A stretch of 64,000 bases of DNA, from the NCBI GenBank assembly GCA_913052135.1, contig CAJXDY010000001.1, positions 1 through 64,000 on the forward strand. Reading direction: 5' to 3'. The notes under the pieces were generated by a model. The model ran no database searches and was not told where the DNA came from. It worked only from the letters and a program-made list of their open reading frames with translations. The translations under genes and the position numbers were made by a program. Below are positions 16,405-25,447 of this stretch, in pieces; positions within the stretch are counted from its first letter, which is position 1, and the number at the start of each line of letters is the position of its first letter. The DNA is from UBA8106 sp913052135 (lineage in GTDB: Bacteria; Acidobacteriota; Vicinamibacteria; Vicinamibacterales; UBA823).

Positions 16405-17523
16405 ATGACTAACACAAAAGAGACACTGCAGAGGACACCGCTCCACGATTCTCATGTTGGCTTGGGAGCTCGGATGGTTTCGTTTGGTGGTTGGGAAATG
16501 CCGGTTGAATACACCGGTATTAGTGAAGAGCACATTGCTGTACGAACAACTGCAGGCCTATTTGACGTGAGTCATATGGGTGAAATTGAGATTGCTGGCG
16601 ATCATGCATTGGCTGCCGTTCAACGAATTAGTTGTAACAATGCAGATAAATTACAGATTGGGCAGGTTCAGTATTCGGGCCTGCTAACATCCGAAGGTGC
16701 CTTTGTTGATGATCTTCTTGTATATCGTTTAGCTTCCGATCATTTCATGCTGGTTGTTAATGCTGCCAATATTCAAAAAGATTATCAATGGATTAAGGAA
16801 CACATTAGTACGATTGGTGATGCAGTGGCTGTTAATGCGAGCAGTCGGTACGCCTTATTGGCCGTACAGGGACCCGCTGCACTTGATGTTGTGCAAACGT
16901 TGACAAGTATCGATCTAGCTGACATTTCGTATTACTGGTTTGAGACCGGCGAATTGGCTAATGAGAGAGTTACGATTTCACGGACTGGATATACCGGAGA
17001 GGACGGGGTAGAAATTTTTATTTCACCCCAGTCGGCGGGAAAGATTTGGACGGCTTTACTAGAGTCCGGCCAGAAAGTAGGGCTTAAACCAGCCGGGCTT
17101 GGTGCCCGTGATACGTTGCGACTTGAATCGGCGATGCGGCTTTATGGGCAAGATATTACCGATCAGACGAGTGTGCTTGAAGCGGGACTTGGATGGATTG
17201 TGGGTTGGGAGAAAGAAGGGTTTATTGGAGACGATGTGCTCCGTCTCCAGAAAGCTGAGGGAGTGTCCCGCAGACTTGTGGGTTTTGAGATGGTCGACCG
17301 TGGCATTGCTCGACATGGTTACGAAGTCTACGCGGAAGGTGTGGAAATCGGGATTGTTACCAGTGGCACCCATGCTCCTTCTTTGAAAAAAGCAATCGGG
17401 ATGGCTTATGTTCAAAAAGCTTATACTGCGATTGATACAGAGTTTCAAATTAATATCCGAGGGAGACGTGTGACCGCTCGTGTTGTACGAATGCCATTTT
17501 ATAAACGTCGAGAGGCTGACTAG
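16405..17523 (+). CDS. gcvT: Glycine cleavage system T protein (aminomethyltransferase)
   Basis: A 372-residue T protein that releases ammonia from the aminomethyl-lipoyl arm of GcvH and forms methylene-THF. Recognised by LHDSHVGLGARMVSFGGWEMPVEY, the FDVSHMGEIE motif, FVDDLLVYR and GLGARDTLRLESAM with the THF-binding region. Length is normal. gcvH begins two bases after its stop, so gcvT-gcvH-gcvP form an operon. Confidence 0.97.
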   Translation: MTNTKETLQRTPLHDSHVGLGARMVSFGGWEMPVEYTGISEEHIAVRTTAGLFDVSHMGEIEIAGDHALAAVQRISCNNADKLQIGQVQYSGLLTSEGAFVDDLLVYRLASDHFMLVVNAANIQKDYQWIKEHISTIGDAVAVNASSRYALLAVQGPAALDVVQTLTSIDLADISYYWFETGELANERVTISRTGYTGEDGVEIFISPQSAGKIWTALLESGQKVGLKPAGLGARDTLRLESAMRLYGQDITDQTSVLEAGLGWIVGWEKEGFIGDDVLRLQKAEGVSRRLVGFEMVDRGIARHGYEVYAEGVEIGIVTSGTHAPSLKKAIGMAYVQKAYTAIDTEFQINIRGRRVTARVVRMPFYKRREAD

Positions 17524-17525
17524 TT

Positions 17526-17897
17526 ATGTATCCGAATGACCGAAAGTACAGCAAAGACCATGAATGGATTCAGATGACCGACTCTGAGGCAAGAATCGGA
17601 ATTACGCACTATGCGCAAGAACAATTGGGTGATGTGGTCTATGTTGAATTACCTGCGGTTGGACGCATAATTAAACAGGGTGAGATATTCGGTACGATAG
17701 AATCTGTTAAAGCAGTATCTGAACTGTATTCTCCGATGTCAGGTGAAGTTACTGGGGTTAATAGTGAATTAGTCGAACATCCAGAATTGGTAAACGGGAA
17801 ACCACACGAAGCTTGGATGATTGTCGTGAAACCTAGTAACCTTGAGGAGTCGAGCGAGCTCATGGATGCAACAGCGTACAGTGAACACTTGAAGTAA
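17526..17897 (+). CDS. gcvH: Glycine cleavage system H protein
   Basis: A 123-residue lipoyl carrier. Lys62 in GTIESVKAVSELYSP is the lipoylation site, and YSKDHEWIQ at the start is the family mark. It shuttles the aminomethyl intermediate between the P, T and L proteins. No L protein gene (lpd) is in the window, as is usual because Lpd is shared with other complexes. Confidence 0.97.
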   Translation: MYPNDRKYSKDHEWIQMTDSEARIGITHYAQEQLGDVVYVELPAVGRIIKQGEIFGTIESVKAVSELYSPMSGEVTGVNSELVEHPELVNGKPHEAWMIVVKPSNLEESSELMDATAYSEHLK

Positions 17898-17937
17898 GCT
17901 GAAATCTGCATCAGAAATTCCCGTTTAGTTTGCATTT

Positions 17938-20805
17938 ATGGCACGTTTTCCCATCACAGACCGATTTCGAGATCGTCATATAGGGCCCAGTGCCGCCGAG
18001 CACGAACAGATGCTGAAGGTGGTCGGGGCCCAGTCGCTTGACAAACTGATCGATGAAGTCATTCCTACAGACATTCGTCTCCAGAGCAAATTAGAACTCG
18101 CCGAGTCGGAAGGTGAATATGGATGCTTGTCTGATTTAAAGTCTTTAGCCTCACAAAATCGAATCGCGCGTTCTTATATTGGCATGGGCTACTATGGCTG
18201 TATTACCCCCAGCGTCATTATCCGGAACGTATTTGAGAGTCCAGGCTGGTATACACCGTATACCCCCTATCAAGCTGAGATTGCTCAAGGTCGCCTAGAA
18301 ACGCTGTTTACCTTTCAGACTCTAGTAACAGATTTGACTGGAATGGAAGTCGCAACAGCGTCTCTTTTAGATGAACCAACAGCGGCTGCTGAAGCGATGG
18401 CGATGTTGCACCGAGTGCAACAGGGCCATAGGAATCGATTTATCATTTCCGAGACTTGTTTTCCTCAGACGATCGCCGTTGTACGTGGTCGGGCGGAACC
18501 GCTTGGCATTACTGTAGACGTTACTGATGTTGGCCAGGTTGAATTCGATGACGATGTGTTCGGTTTACTAGTGCAGTATCCAAACGATACTGGCGGGGTA
18601 GAAGATCTAGCGCCTCTGATTGCACGATCCCACGCATCAGGTGTCTTGGTTGGTGTATGTTCGGATTTATTGGCACTGGCGTTATTGAGTCCGCCTGGCG
18701 AAATGGACGCCGATGTTGTTGTTGGCAACGCGCAACGGTTTGGAGTTCCCTTAGGGTATGGTGGTCCGCACGCGGCATTTTTTGCAACACGCCAGGGTTA
18801 CGTTCGACAGACACCAGGTCGAATTATAGGGACTTCAGTCGATGTAAATGGTGCAGCAGTATTTCGAATGGCGTTGCAGACTCGCGAGCAGCATATTCGA
18901 CGTGAGAAGGCGACCTCAAGCATTTGTACGGCACAAGCGCTGCTTGCTAACGTGTCAGCACTCTACGCTGTTTATCATGGACCAGACGGACTGACGGGCA
19001 TTGCTCAGCGCGTGCATGGACTGGCAGTGGTTTTAGATGAAGAATTGACTAGGCTCGGGATTACCCAAACGAATCAACATTTTTTTGACACTTTACACCT
19101 TGTATTGCCAGAGGATCTGGCGGCGGCTCATCTTCGAGAAATAGCAAGCACAGTAGGACTCAACTTCCGCTACTTCGAATCTGACGCAATAGGTATCGCG
19201 CTCGATGAGACGACCACTCAGGCTGATGTACAAGCGATCGTGGATGTTTTCCGGCAAGCACTAGGTGCTCAAGATTCAACCATTAATTGGCAAGACGCGG
19301 AAAAAGTATCCGACACGTATCCTGAAACGCTTGAACGTCAGACGGAGTTTCTTAACCATCCTGTCTTCCTGGAGCATCACTCTGAAGCTGAAATGATGCG
19401 TTATATTCGACGCTTGGAAGAACGTGATATCGGTCTAGATCTGTCCATGATTCCGCTGGGATCTTGTACGATGAAATTGAATGCGGCCTCGACAATGATT
19501 CCAATGGCTTGGCCAGAATTTTCTAACCTGCATCCCTTTGCACCGCGTGAAGACACACGTGGTTATGAAGAAATGTTTGGTGAGTTGGAGAATGCGCTGG
19601 CCGTAATTACTGGACTGCCAGGGGTTTCCCTGCAACCGAATTCTGGTGCTCAAGGGGAGTTTGCCGGTCTATCGGTCATTCGAGCTTATCACCGAGATCG
19701 TGGAGACCAGAATCGCAATGTTGTAATAATTCCCTCGTCAGCCCACGGAACGAATCCTGCCTCGGCACGCATGGCTGGCATGCAAGTGGTTGTCGTGCGT
19801 TGCGATGAACAGGGGAATGTAGACATTGAAGACCTGAAATCGAAGGCCGAAGCCAATGCCGACGCTTTGGCTGCGCTCATGTTGACGTATCCATCAACCC
19901 ATGGAGTGTTTGAGGAATCAGTCCGTGATATTTGCGACATCGTTCACCAACAGGGCGGGCAGGTTTATATGGATGGAGCGAATATGAATGCGCAGGTGGG
20001 TTTGACGAGTCCTGCCATGATTGGCGCCGACGTGTGCCATCTTAATCTTCACAAGACTTTTGCGATTCCTCACGGAGGTGGTGGACCAGGGATGGGTCCT
20101 ATCGCGGTTGCATCCCACCTCACTCCGTACCTGCCAGGGCATCCGGTTGTGTCGACTGGCGGCGAACGAGCGATAGCAGCAGTGGCCGGTGCCCCATGGG
20201 GGAGTGCTGGAGTGTTGATGATTTCTTACGCTTTTATTCGAATGCTTGGCGGAGAAGGGCTTTCTGAGATGGCTCGTTATGCAATTCTGAACGCTAACTA
20301 CGTAAAAGCACGGCTTGAATCGCACTACGACATCCTGTATACGAGTGTGAACGGGCGCGTAGCTCATGAAATGATTTTAGATCTTCGCCCATTTAAGAAT
20401 AATGCAGGGATTGATGAACAAGATTTAGCGAAACGATTGATTGATTACGGTTTTCATGCGCCTACGATATCGTTTCCCGTCGCTGGAACGATGATGGTGG
20501 AACCAACCGAAAGTGAACCGTTGGCCGAACTGGATCGATTTTGTGACGCAATGATTGCCATTCGTAATGAGATTAGACAAATTACTGATGGTGAGGCTGA
20601 TCGTAATGACAATGTATTAAAGAACGCCCCGCATACGGCCGAAGCGGTTACGGTTGAGGACTGGAAACATCCCTATACGCGGGAGCAGGCGGTGTATCCA
20701 TTACCGTTTGTAAGGGCGAACAAGTTCTGGCCTGTCGTTGGGCGAATTGATAATGCTTATGGCGATCGCCACCTAGTGTGTGGCTGGAGTGGAACTTCCA
20801 CCTAG
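17938..20805 (+). CDS. gcvP: Glycine decarboxylase (P protein), single-chain
   Basis: A 955-residue PLP enzyme that decarboxylates glycine and loads the aminomethyl group on GcvH. The N-terminal half begins RHIGPSAAEHEQML, and the C-terminal half holds the PLP lysine, Lys706, in LNLHKTFAIPHGGGGPG. Both halves are fused in one chain, as in E. coli, plants and mitochondria, rather than split into gcvPA and gcvPB as in many other bacteria. It lies 40 bases after gcvH and converges with the class IV aminotransferase gene. Confidence 0.97.
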   Translation: MARFPITDRFRDRHIGPSAAEHEQMLKVVGAQSLDKLIDEVIPTDIRLQSKLELAESEGEYGCLSDLKSLASQNRIARSYIGMGYYGCITPSVIIRNVFESPGWYTPYTPYQAEIAQGRLETLFTFQTLVTDLTGMEVATASLLDEPTAAAEAMAMLHRVQQGHRNRFIISETCFPQTIAVVRGRAEPLGITVDVTDVGQVEFDDDVFGLLVQYPNDTGGVEDLAPLIARSHASGVLVGVCSDLLALALLSPPGEMDADVVVGNAQRFGVPLGYGGPHAAFFATRQGYVRQTPGRIIGTSVDVNGAAVFRMALQTREQHIRREKATSSICTAQALLANVSALYAVYHGPDGLTGIAQRVHGLAVVLDEELTRLGITQTNQHFFDTLHLVLPEDLAAAHLREIASTVGLNFRYFESDAIGIALDETTTQADVQAIVDVFRQALGAQDSTINWQDAEKVSDTYPETLERQTEFLNHPVFLEHHSEAEMMRYIRRLEERDIGLDLSMIPLGSCTMKLNAASTMIPMAWPEFSNLHPFAPREDTRGYEEMFGELENALAVITGLPGVSLQPNSGAQGEFAGLSVIRAYHRDRGDQNRNVVIIPSSAHGTNPASARMAGMQVVVVRCDEQGNVDIEDLKSKAEANADALAALMLTYPSTHGVFEESVRDICDIVHQQGGQVYMDGANMNAQVGLTSPAMIGADVCHLNLHKTFAIPHGGGGPGMGPIAVASHLTPYLPGHPVVSTGGERAIAAVAGAPWGSAGVLMISYAFIRMLGGEGLSEMARYAILNANYVKARLESHYDILYTSVNGRVAHEMILDLRPFKNNAGIDEQDLAKRLIDYGFHAPTISFPVAGTMMVEPTESEPLAELDRFCDAMIAIRNEIRQITDGEADRNDNVLKNAPHTAEAVTVEDWKHPYTREQAVYPLPFVRANKFWPVVGRIDNAYGDRHLVCGWSGTST

Positions 20806-20825
20806 CATGTCTTAAGGCTTCACCG

Positions 20826-21704
20826 CTATCCTTGCGTGGCCGTCATTGCGTAAGCTTTAGTTTGTAATCCCTCAAGCAACCTTTTTGTAATCGGGCCTGG
20901 TGTTCCCTTTCCTATAGTTGTCGACCCAACTTTTATAATCGGAATAATTTCACGTGTTGTACTGGTAAGAAATGCCTCGTCGGCTGTAGTCAGATCAGCA
21001 TCGCGCAGCACTGACTCCCTGACTGGAATGCCGAGTTCTTCTCCTACTTCAAATATAAAATTCCTGGTAATTCCTTCCAGTAATCCATCACTGACCGCTG
21101 GGGTTAAAGCGACAGCATTCTGCACAAGAAAGAAATTGGATTGTGAACACTCGACAAGGTCTCCCTTGTAGTTACGCATAAGACCTTCGTAGGCATTCTG
21201 CTTAAGAGCTTCTTGCATCGCAAGAGCATTATTCAACAGGTTATTGGATTTGATTCTTGGATTGACTGAAGCAGGGTGATTGCGAATGATTGATGTAAGT
21301 GCTACGTTCACACCATTGGTGAGTAGTCCCTCCTGGATGTTGACATGTGGTTTAACGATGATGACAAGTGATGGCGTTAAACACTTGGCAGGATCGTAGC
21401 TAAGCTCCCCAACTCCACGTGTCAATAGTAAGCGGATATAGGCTTCATCGAGGTCCTCAACGGCATCCATGGTTTGGCGTATCCGTTCGAAGCATTCACG
21501 ATTAGAAAGAGGCAGAGCAAGATCGATCATGTCTCCGGATGAATGCAATCTAGCCATGTGCCTTTCAAACAAGAAAGGCTTGTGGTTATAAGTGCGAAGT
21601 GTTTCATATACACCAGCCCCATAGAGGAAGCCGTGGTCAAATACAGAAATAGTGGCCTCTTTAGAATCACAAATTACCCCGTTAACATTTACAACGATGG
21701 ACAT
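20826..21704 (-). CDS. Class IV PLP aminotransferase (BCAT/D-amino acid transaminase-like)
   Basis: A 292-residue fold-type IV aminotransferase. It starts VNVNGVICDSKEATISVFDHGFLYGAGVYETLR, the standard opening, and the PLP lysine lies in NPRIKSNNLLNN. LVECSQSNFFLV and GITRNFIFEV are the phosphate-binding parts. Branched-chain aminotransferase, D-amino acid transaminase and aminodeoxychorismate lyase share this fold; motifs do not decide among them by eye. It is transcribed alone, divergently from the NAD(P)H-hydrate repair gene. Confidence 0.85.
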   Translation of the reverse strand: MSIVVNVNGVICDSKEATISVFDHGFLYGAGVYETLRTYNHKPFLFERHMARLHSSGDMIDLALPLSNRECFERIRQTMDAVEDLDEAYIRLLLTRGVGELSYDPAKCLTPSLVIIVKPHVNIQEGLLTNGVNVALTSIIRNHPASVNPRIKSNNLLNNALAMQEALKQNAYEGLMRNYKGDLVECSQSNFFLVQNAVALTPAVSDGLLEGITRNFIFEVGEELGIPVRESVLRDADLTTADEAFLTSTTREIIPIIKVGSTTIGKGTPGPITKRLLEGLQTKAYAMTATQG

Positions 21705-21869
21705 CTATTCTCCAGAATGTTTTTCTAATAATTCTTCTTCCCGATGACCAGTGAGGATGACGAGTGCCTCCGGCAGAAGTCAGCGTACACTGTGTGTTAG
21801 ACTTCGTGCAAATGTTGTTGAGAAGTGACCGTGTGCTGAAGGCAATTACGAGCGAATGGTGGATTAGGT

Positions 21870-23459
21870 ATGCGAGTGTTGAGCGGAAAACAAATGCTTG
21901 AGGCGGAACGTCGCACAATCGAAGAGATTGGGATACCTGCGATTGTCCTTATGGAGAATGCTGGCCGACAGGTGGTCGCAGCTCTTGAGGCCAGATTCGA
22001 TGATCTTGCACAACGCAGGGTAGCCGTACTGTGTGGTTGCGGGAATAACGGTGGTGACGGTTTTGTGGTGGCACGAACCCTACAGCAGCGAGATATTTTG
22101 GCATCAGTATTTCTTGTGGGTGAAGTGGCAAATGTGAAAGATGAGGCGCGTCGTAATCTTGAGGTGTTAGGTCAACTTGGGATGACTGTCGTTGAAATTC
22201 GAGATGAGCAAGCATGGGAGTTGCACTACTCAGAAATTTCAGACTACGACATTATTGTCGATGCGTTACTTGGGACTGGAGTTCGAGTTCCATTAGTAGG
22301 GTTACTGCAAACCTTAGTAGCAGACATCAATGTCTCCAATATTCCTGTTGTTTCGGTTGATCTCCCGACAGGGGTCTCCGCCGATTCCCACGATATTGTT
22401 GGTGAGGTAATGGAAGCTGGTTTAACCGTGACAATGGCAGCACCGAAGATTCCACTAATCTTGCCCCCAGCGGAGAGTCAAGCTGGAGACCTCGTGGTCG
22501 CTGATATCGGTATACCTCAAGAGGTTATCGATAACATTGAACCTCCGAAAATCGATTTGCTGACACGGGACAATATATTAGAACTTATTAACCCTCGACA
22601 TGACGATGCACATAAGGGTGATTTTGGTCATGTACTGATTGTCGCGGGCTCGAGTGGGAAAAGTGGCGCAGCTAGTTTGGCAGGGATTGGTTCGATTCGG
22701 AGTGGTGCGGGCTTGGTGACAGTTGCTTCACCAAAGTCTTGTCAGGGAATAATCGCTGCAGCGGCACCTGATTATATGACCGAAAGTCTTGCTGAGACTC
22801 CAGAGGGTCTTGTCGATTTTGCTGCACTGGAAGCAGTATTAAGAATGGAAAACGATGTGATTGCGGTGGGGCCTGGACTGGGCATCGGCCCCTCGGTGTC
22901 AGCGTTTGTTCACGGACTTCTTGAACGTGTTGGCACGCCCATTATTCTGGATGCCGATGCTCTCAATGCGTTTGTAGGGGATGTGGATAGACTACACGGA
23001 AGGGATGGTCTCGATGTGGTTATCACGCCTCATCCCGGTGAGATGGCTCGCTTACTTGGTACGACGGTGGATGATGTTCAAGCTAATCGAATTGAGATAG
23101 CTAGACAGTTCGCGATGGCTCACCATTTGCATGTTGTACTGAAGGGTTACCGCACGGTAATTGCTACCCCTAACGGAGACGTGTTTCTCAATTTGACAGG
23201 CAATCCTGGTATGGCGGTTGGTGGAACGGGCGATGTTTTGACTGGCGTACTTGCAGCATGGTTAGCCCAACTCCTAGATGCAGATGCTGCCTGCAAGGTG
23301 GCAGTTTATGTGCACGGAATGGCTGGGGACATTGCTGAGGTCGACAAAGGTGAAATTTCAATGTCCGCGTCTGATTTAACTGGTCACTTAGGCACTGCCT
23401 TGCTTGACCTTTCCTCAAGTAATCAAATAGAAGATGAATCGCAAGGCAATCAAAATTGA
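21870..23459 (+). CDS. nnrD: Bifunctional NAD(P)H-hydrate epimerase / ADP-dependent dehydratase
   Basis: A 529-residue fusion that repairs hydrated NAD(P)H. The N-terminal YjeF_N epimerase domain (about residues 1-215) has GCGNNGGDGFVVAR and DALLGTGV. The C-terminal carbohydrate-kinase-fold dehydratase domain (about 230-515) has KGDFGHVLIVAGSSGKSGAA, TPHPGEMARLL and the NPGMAVGGTGDVLTGV active-site stretch. Fused NnrE-NnrD architecture is standard in bacteria. The stop overlaps the TTG start of tsaE. Confidence 0.95.
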   Translation: MRVLSGKQMLEAERRTIEEIGIPAIVLMENAGRQVVAALEARFDDLAQRRVAVLCGCGNNGGDGFVVARTLQQRDILASVFLVGEVANVKDEARRNLEVLGQLGMTVVEIRDEQAWELHYSEISDYDIIVDALLGTGVRVPLVGLLQTLVADINVSNIPVVSVDLPTGVSADSHDIVGEVMEAGLTVTMAAPKIPLILPPAESQAGDLVVADIGIPQEVIDNIEPPKIDLLTRDNILELINPRHDDAHKGDFGHVLIVAGSSGKSGAASLAGIGSIRSGAGLVTVASPKSCQGIIAAAAPDYMTESLAETPEGLVDFAALEAVLRMENDVIAVGPGLGIGPSVSAFVHGLLERVGTPIILDADALNAFVGDVDRLHGRDGLDVVITPHPGEMARLLGTTVDDVQANRIEIARQFAMAHHLHVVLKGYRTVIATPNGDVFLNLTGNPGMAVGGTGDVLTGVLAAWLAQLLDADAACKVAVYVHGMAGDIAEVDKGEISMSASDLTGHLGTALLDLSSSNQIEDESQGNQN

Positions 23460-23878
23460 AAACTCAGTTGGTTACTTCCATCACTGAGTCAGAGCCTCAA
23501 ACGATCGCCTTAGGTGAGCAATTCGCGAAGACTCTCGCTCCGGGTGCTGTGTTACTTTTGTTTGGGGAGCTTGGTGTTGGTAAAACCGCTTTCGTGCGTG
23601 GATTAGCGAAAGGCCTCAAGTTGGACAGTGATTCTGTGAGTAGTCCAACTTTCACTTTAATTAATGAATACCGAGGTCGGCCGACTTTTTACCATGTAGA
23701 TCTGTATCGGGTAGATCCTAATGAGGTGGATGACCTTGGCTTAATCGAATTAGGTGACAGTCAAGGAATAATTGCGATTGAGTGGGCTGACCACTTGCCA
23801 CGGCCCTGGATGGGCGCTATCCAGATAGAGTTTAGGGATGTCGGTGGGGACCGACGAGAGATTAAGATCAAGAATTGA
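23456..23878 (+). CDS. tsaE: tRNA threonylcarbamoyladenosine synthesis ATPase
   Basis: A 140-residue P-loop ATPase with Walker A GELGVGKTAFVRG, SSPTFTLINEY and HVDLYRVD, the TsaE signature. It supports TsaB-TsaD-TsaC in making the t6A37 base of ANN-decoding tRNAs. The start is TTG at 23456, overlapping the preceding stop by four bases (TTGA), so coupling to nnrD is likely; the nnr-tsaE pair is conserved in many bacteria. Confidence 0.93.
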   Translation: MKTQLVTSITESEPQTIALGEQFAKTLAPGAVLLLFGELGVGKTAFVRGLAKGLKLDSDSVSSPTFTLINEYRGRPTFYHVDLYRVDPNEVDDLGLIELGDSQGIIAIEWADHLPRPWMGAIQIEFRDVGGDRREIKIKN

Positions 23879-23905
23879 CGCCGACAAACCTGTGACGGTG
23901 CCAAC

Positions 23906-25447
23906 TCATTCAGCGCGGTAGTTGGGGGCTTCTTTAGTGATTACTACGTCATGCACGTGACTTTCACGCATGCCTGCTGGTGTGACACGGATTAGCTTGG
24001 CATTCTTTTGCAAGTCTTTGATATTTTCGGACCCACAATATCCCATGCCTGCACGCAATCCTCCGACTAGCTGATGGAGTAAGGCAGCGAGTGCTCCTTT
24101 GTGCGGAACGCGACCTTCAATCCCTTCGGGTACGAGTTTCTCGTTAGCGTCAGCGTTATCTTGCAACTCAAATTCATCCTGGAAATATCGATCGCGACTA
24201 CCCATACGCATCGCACCGATCGAACCCATTCCTCTGTATTCTTTAAAGCTTCTACCTTGGTAGAGAATTAGCTCCCCAGGACTTTCATCTGTGCCTGCGA
24301 AAAGGCTACCAATCATTACAGAGCTGGCTCCAACTGCGATCGCCTTGGTTACATCGCCGGAGTAGCGGACCCCGCCGTCCGAGATGATCGGGATATCGCA
24401 ACGGTTAGCGACATCAGAGCATTCTTGTATTGACGAGATCATCGGCATGCCAATACCTGCAACCACACGTGTAGTGCAAATTGAACCTGAGCCGATTCCG
24501 ATTTTCACAGCATCGACTCCGAGATCAATTAACGCTTGGGTAGCGTCACCCGTCGCTACGTTTCCAGCGATTAAGTTTACTGAAGGATATGCGGCTCTGA
24601 GTTTTCCGATTATTTGCATGACACCGCTCGAGTGCCCATGAGCGGTATCCACGACGAGCACATCGGTATTAGCCGCCATTAAAGCTTCGGCACGCTTTTC
24701 CGTATCTTTAGCGATACCCACTGCTGCACCAACGCACAGACGCCCAATGTCATCTTTGCACGCATTTGGGTATTTAATTACTTTCTGAATATCCTTGACC
24801 GTTATTAATCCCTTCAGCATGTGGTTCTTATCAACGACCAGCAGTTTCTCGACTTTATGGAGATGAAGAATTTCCTTTGCCTCGTCCAACGTGGTGCCAA
24901 CGGGAACAGTAATAAGATTTTCATGGGTCATAATCTCTGAGATTTCTTGATCGACATTAACCTCAAAGCGAAGATCGCGATTAGTAAGGATTCCTACCAG
25001 GAGACCTTCTTTCTTGCCGTCATCGGTTATTGGCACGCCTGAAATGTGATATTCCTTCATCAATGCCAGGGCCTCGTGAATTCGATGTTTAGGTGACAAG
25101 GTAATTGGGTTAACGATCATGCCGCTTTCTGATCGCTTAACTCGATCTATTTCTGATGCTTGTTCTTCAATTGATAGATTCTTGTGAATAATACCTATCC
25201 CACCATGTTGGGCCATCGCAATGGCAAGTCGTGACTCAGTTACGGTGTCCATGGCGGCACTGACAAGTGGGATATTCAGTCGAAGTTTCTGAGTGAGACG
25301 AGAGCCTACATTCACTTGACTTGGCAAGATTGACGAATACCGTGGCACCAGCAACACGTCATCGAATGTGAGAGCGATAGGAGCATCCGAGATTGACTTA
25401 TTAGAGGACTTTGCGTTTATTTGTTTTGGCACGCGATCACCTTCCAT
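23906..25447 (-). CDS. guaB: IMP dehydrogenase
   Basis: A 513-residue IMPDH converting IMP to XMP, the committed step of guanine nucleotide synthesis. It shows ALTFDDVLLVPRYSS near the N-terminus, two CBS domains (about residues 95-215), the catalytic Cys in GIGSGSICTTR and the flap region YFQDEFE. The frame is open to 25501, but the ATG at 25447 (MEGDRVPKQ) fits family length better; this start lies within the last 11 bases of secA, implying transcription with secA. It converges with tsaE. Confidence 0.95.
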   Translation of the reverse strand: MEGDRVPKQINAKSSNKSISDAPIALTFDDVLLVPRYSSILPSQVNVGSRLTQKLRLNIPLVSAAMDTVTESRLAIAMAQHGGIGIIHKNLSIEEQASEIDRVKRSESGMIVNPITLSPKHRIHEALALMKEYHISGVPITDDGKKEGLLVGILTNRDLRFEVNVDQEISEIMTHENLITVPVGTTLDEAKEILHLHKVEKLLVVDKNHMLKGLITVKDIQKVIKYPNACKDDIGRLCVGAAVGIAKDTEKRAEALMAANTDVLVVDTAHGHSSGVMQIIGKLRAAYPSVNLIAGNVATGDATQALIDLGVDAVKIGIGSGSICTTRVVAGIGMPMISSIQECSDVANRCDIPIISDGGVRYSGDVTKAIAVGASSVMIGSLFAGTDESPGELILYQGRSFKEYRGMGSIGAMRMGSRDRYFQDEFELQDNADANEKLVPEGIEGRVPHKGALAALLHQLVGGLRAGMGYCGSENIKDLQKNAKLIRVTPAGMRESHVHDVVITKEAPNYRAE

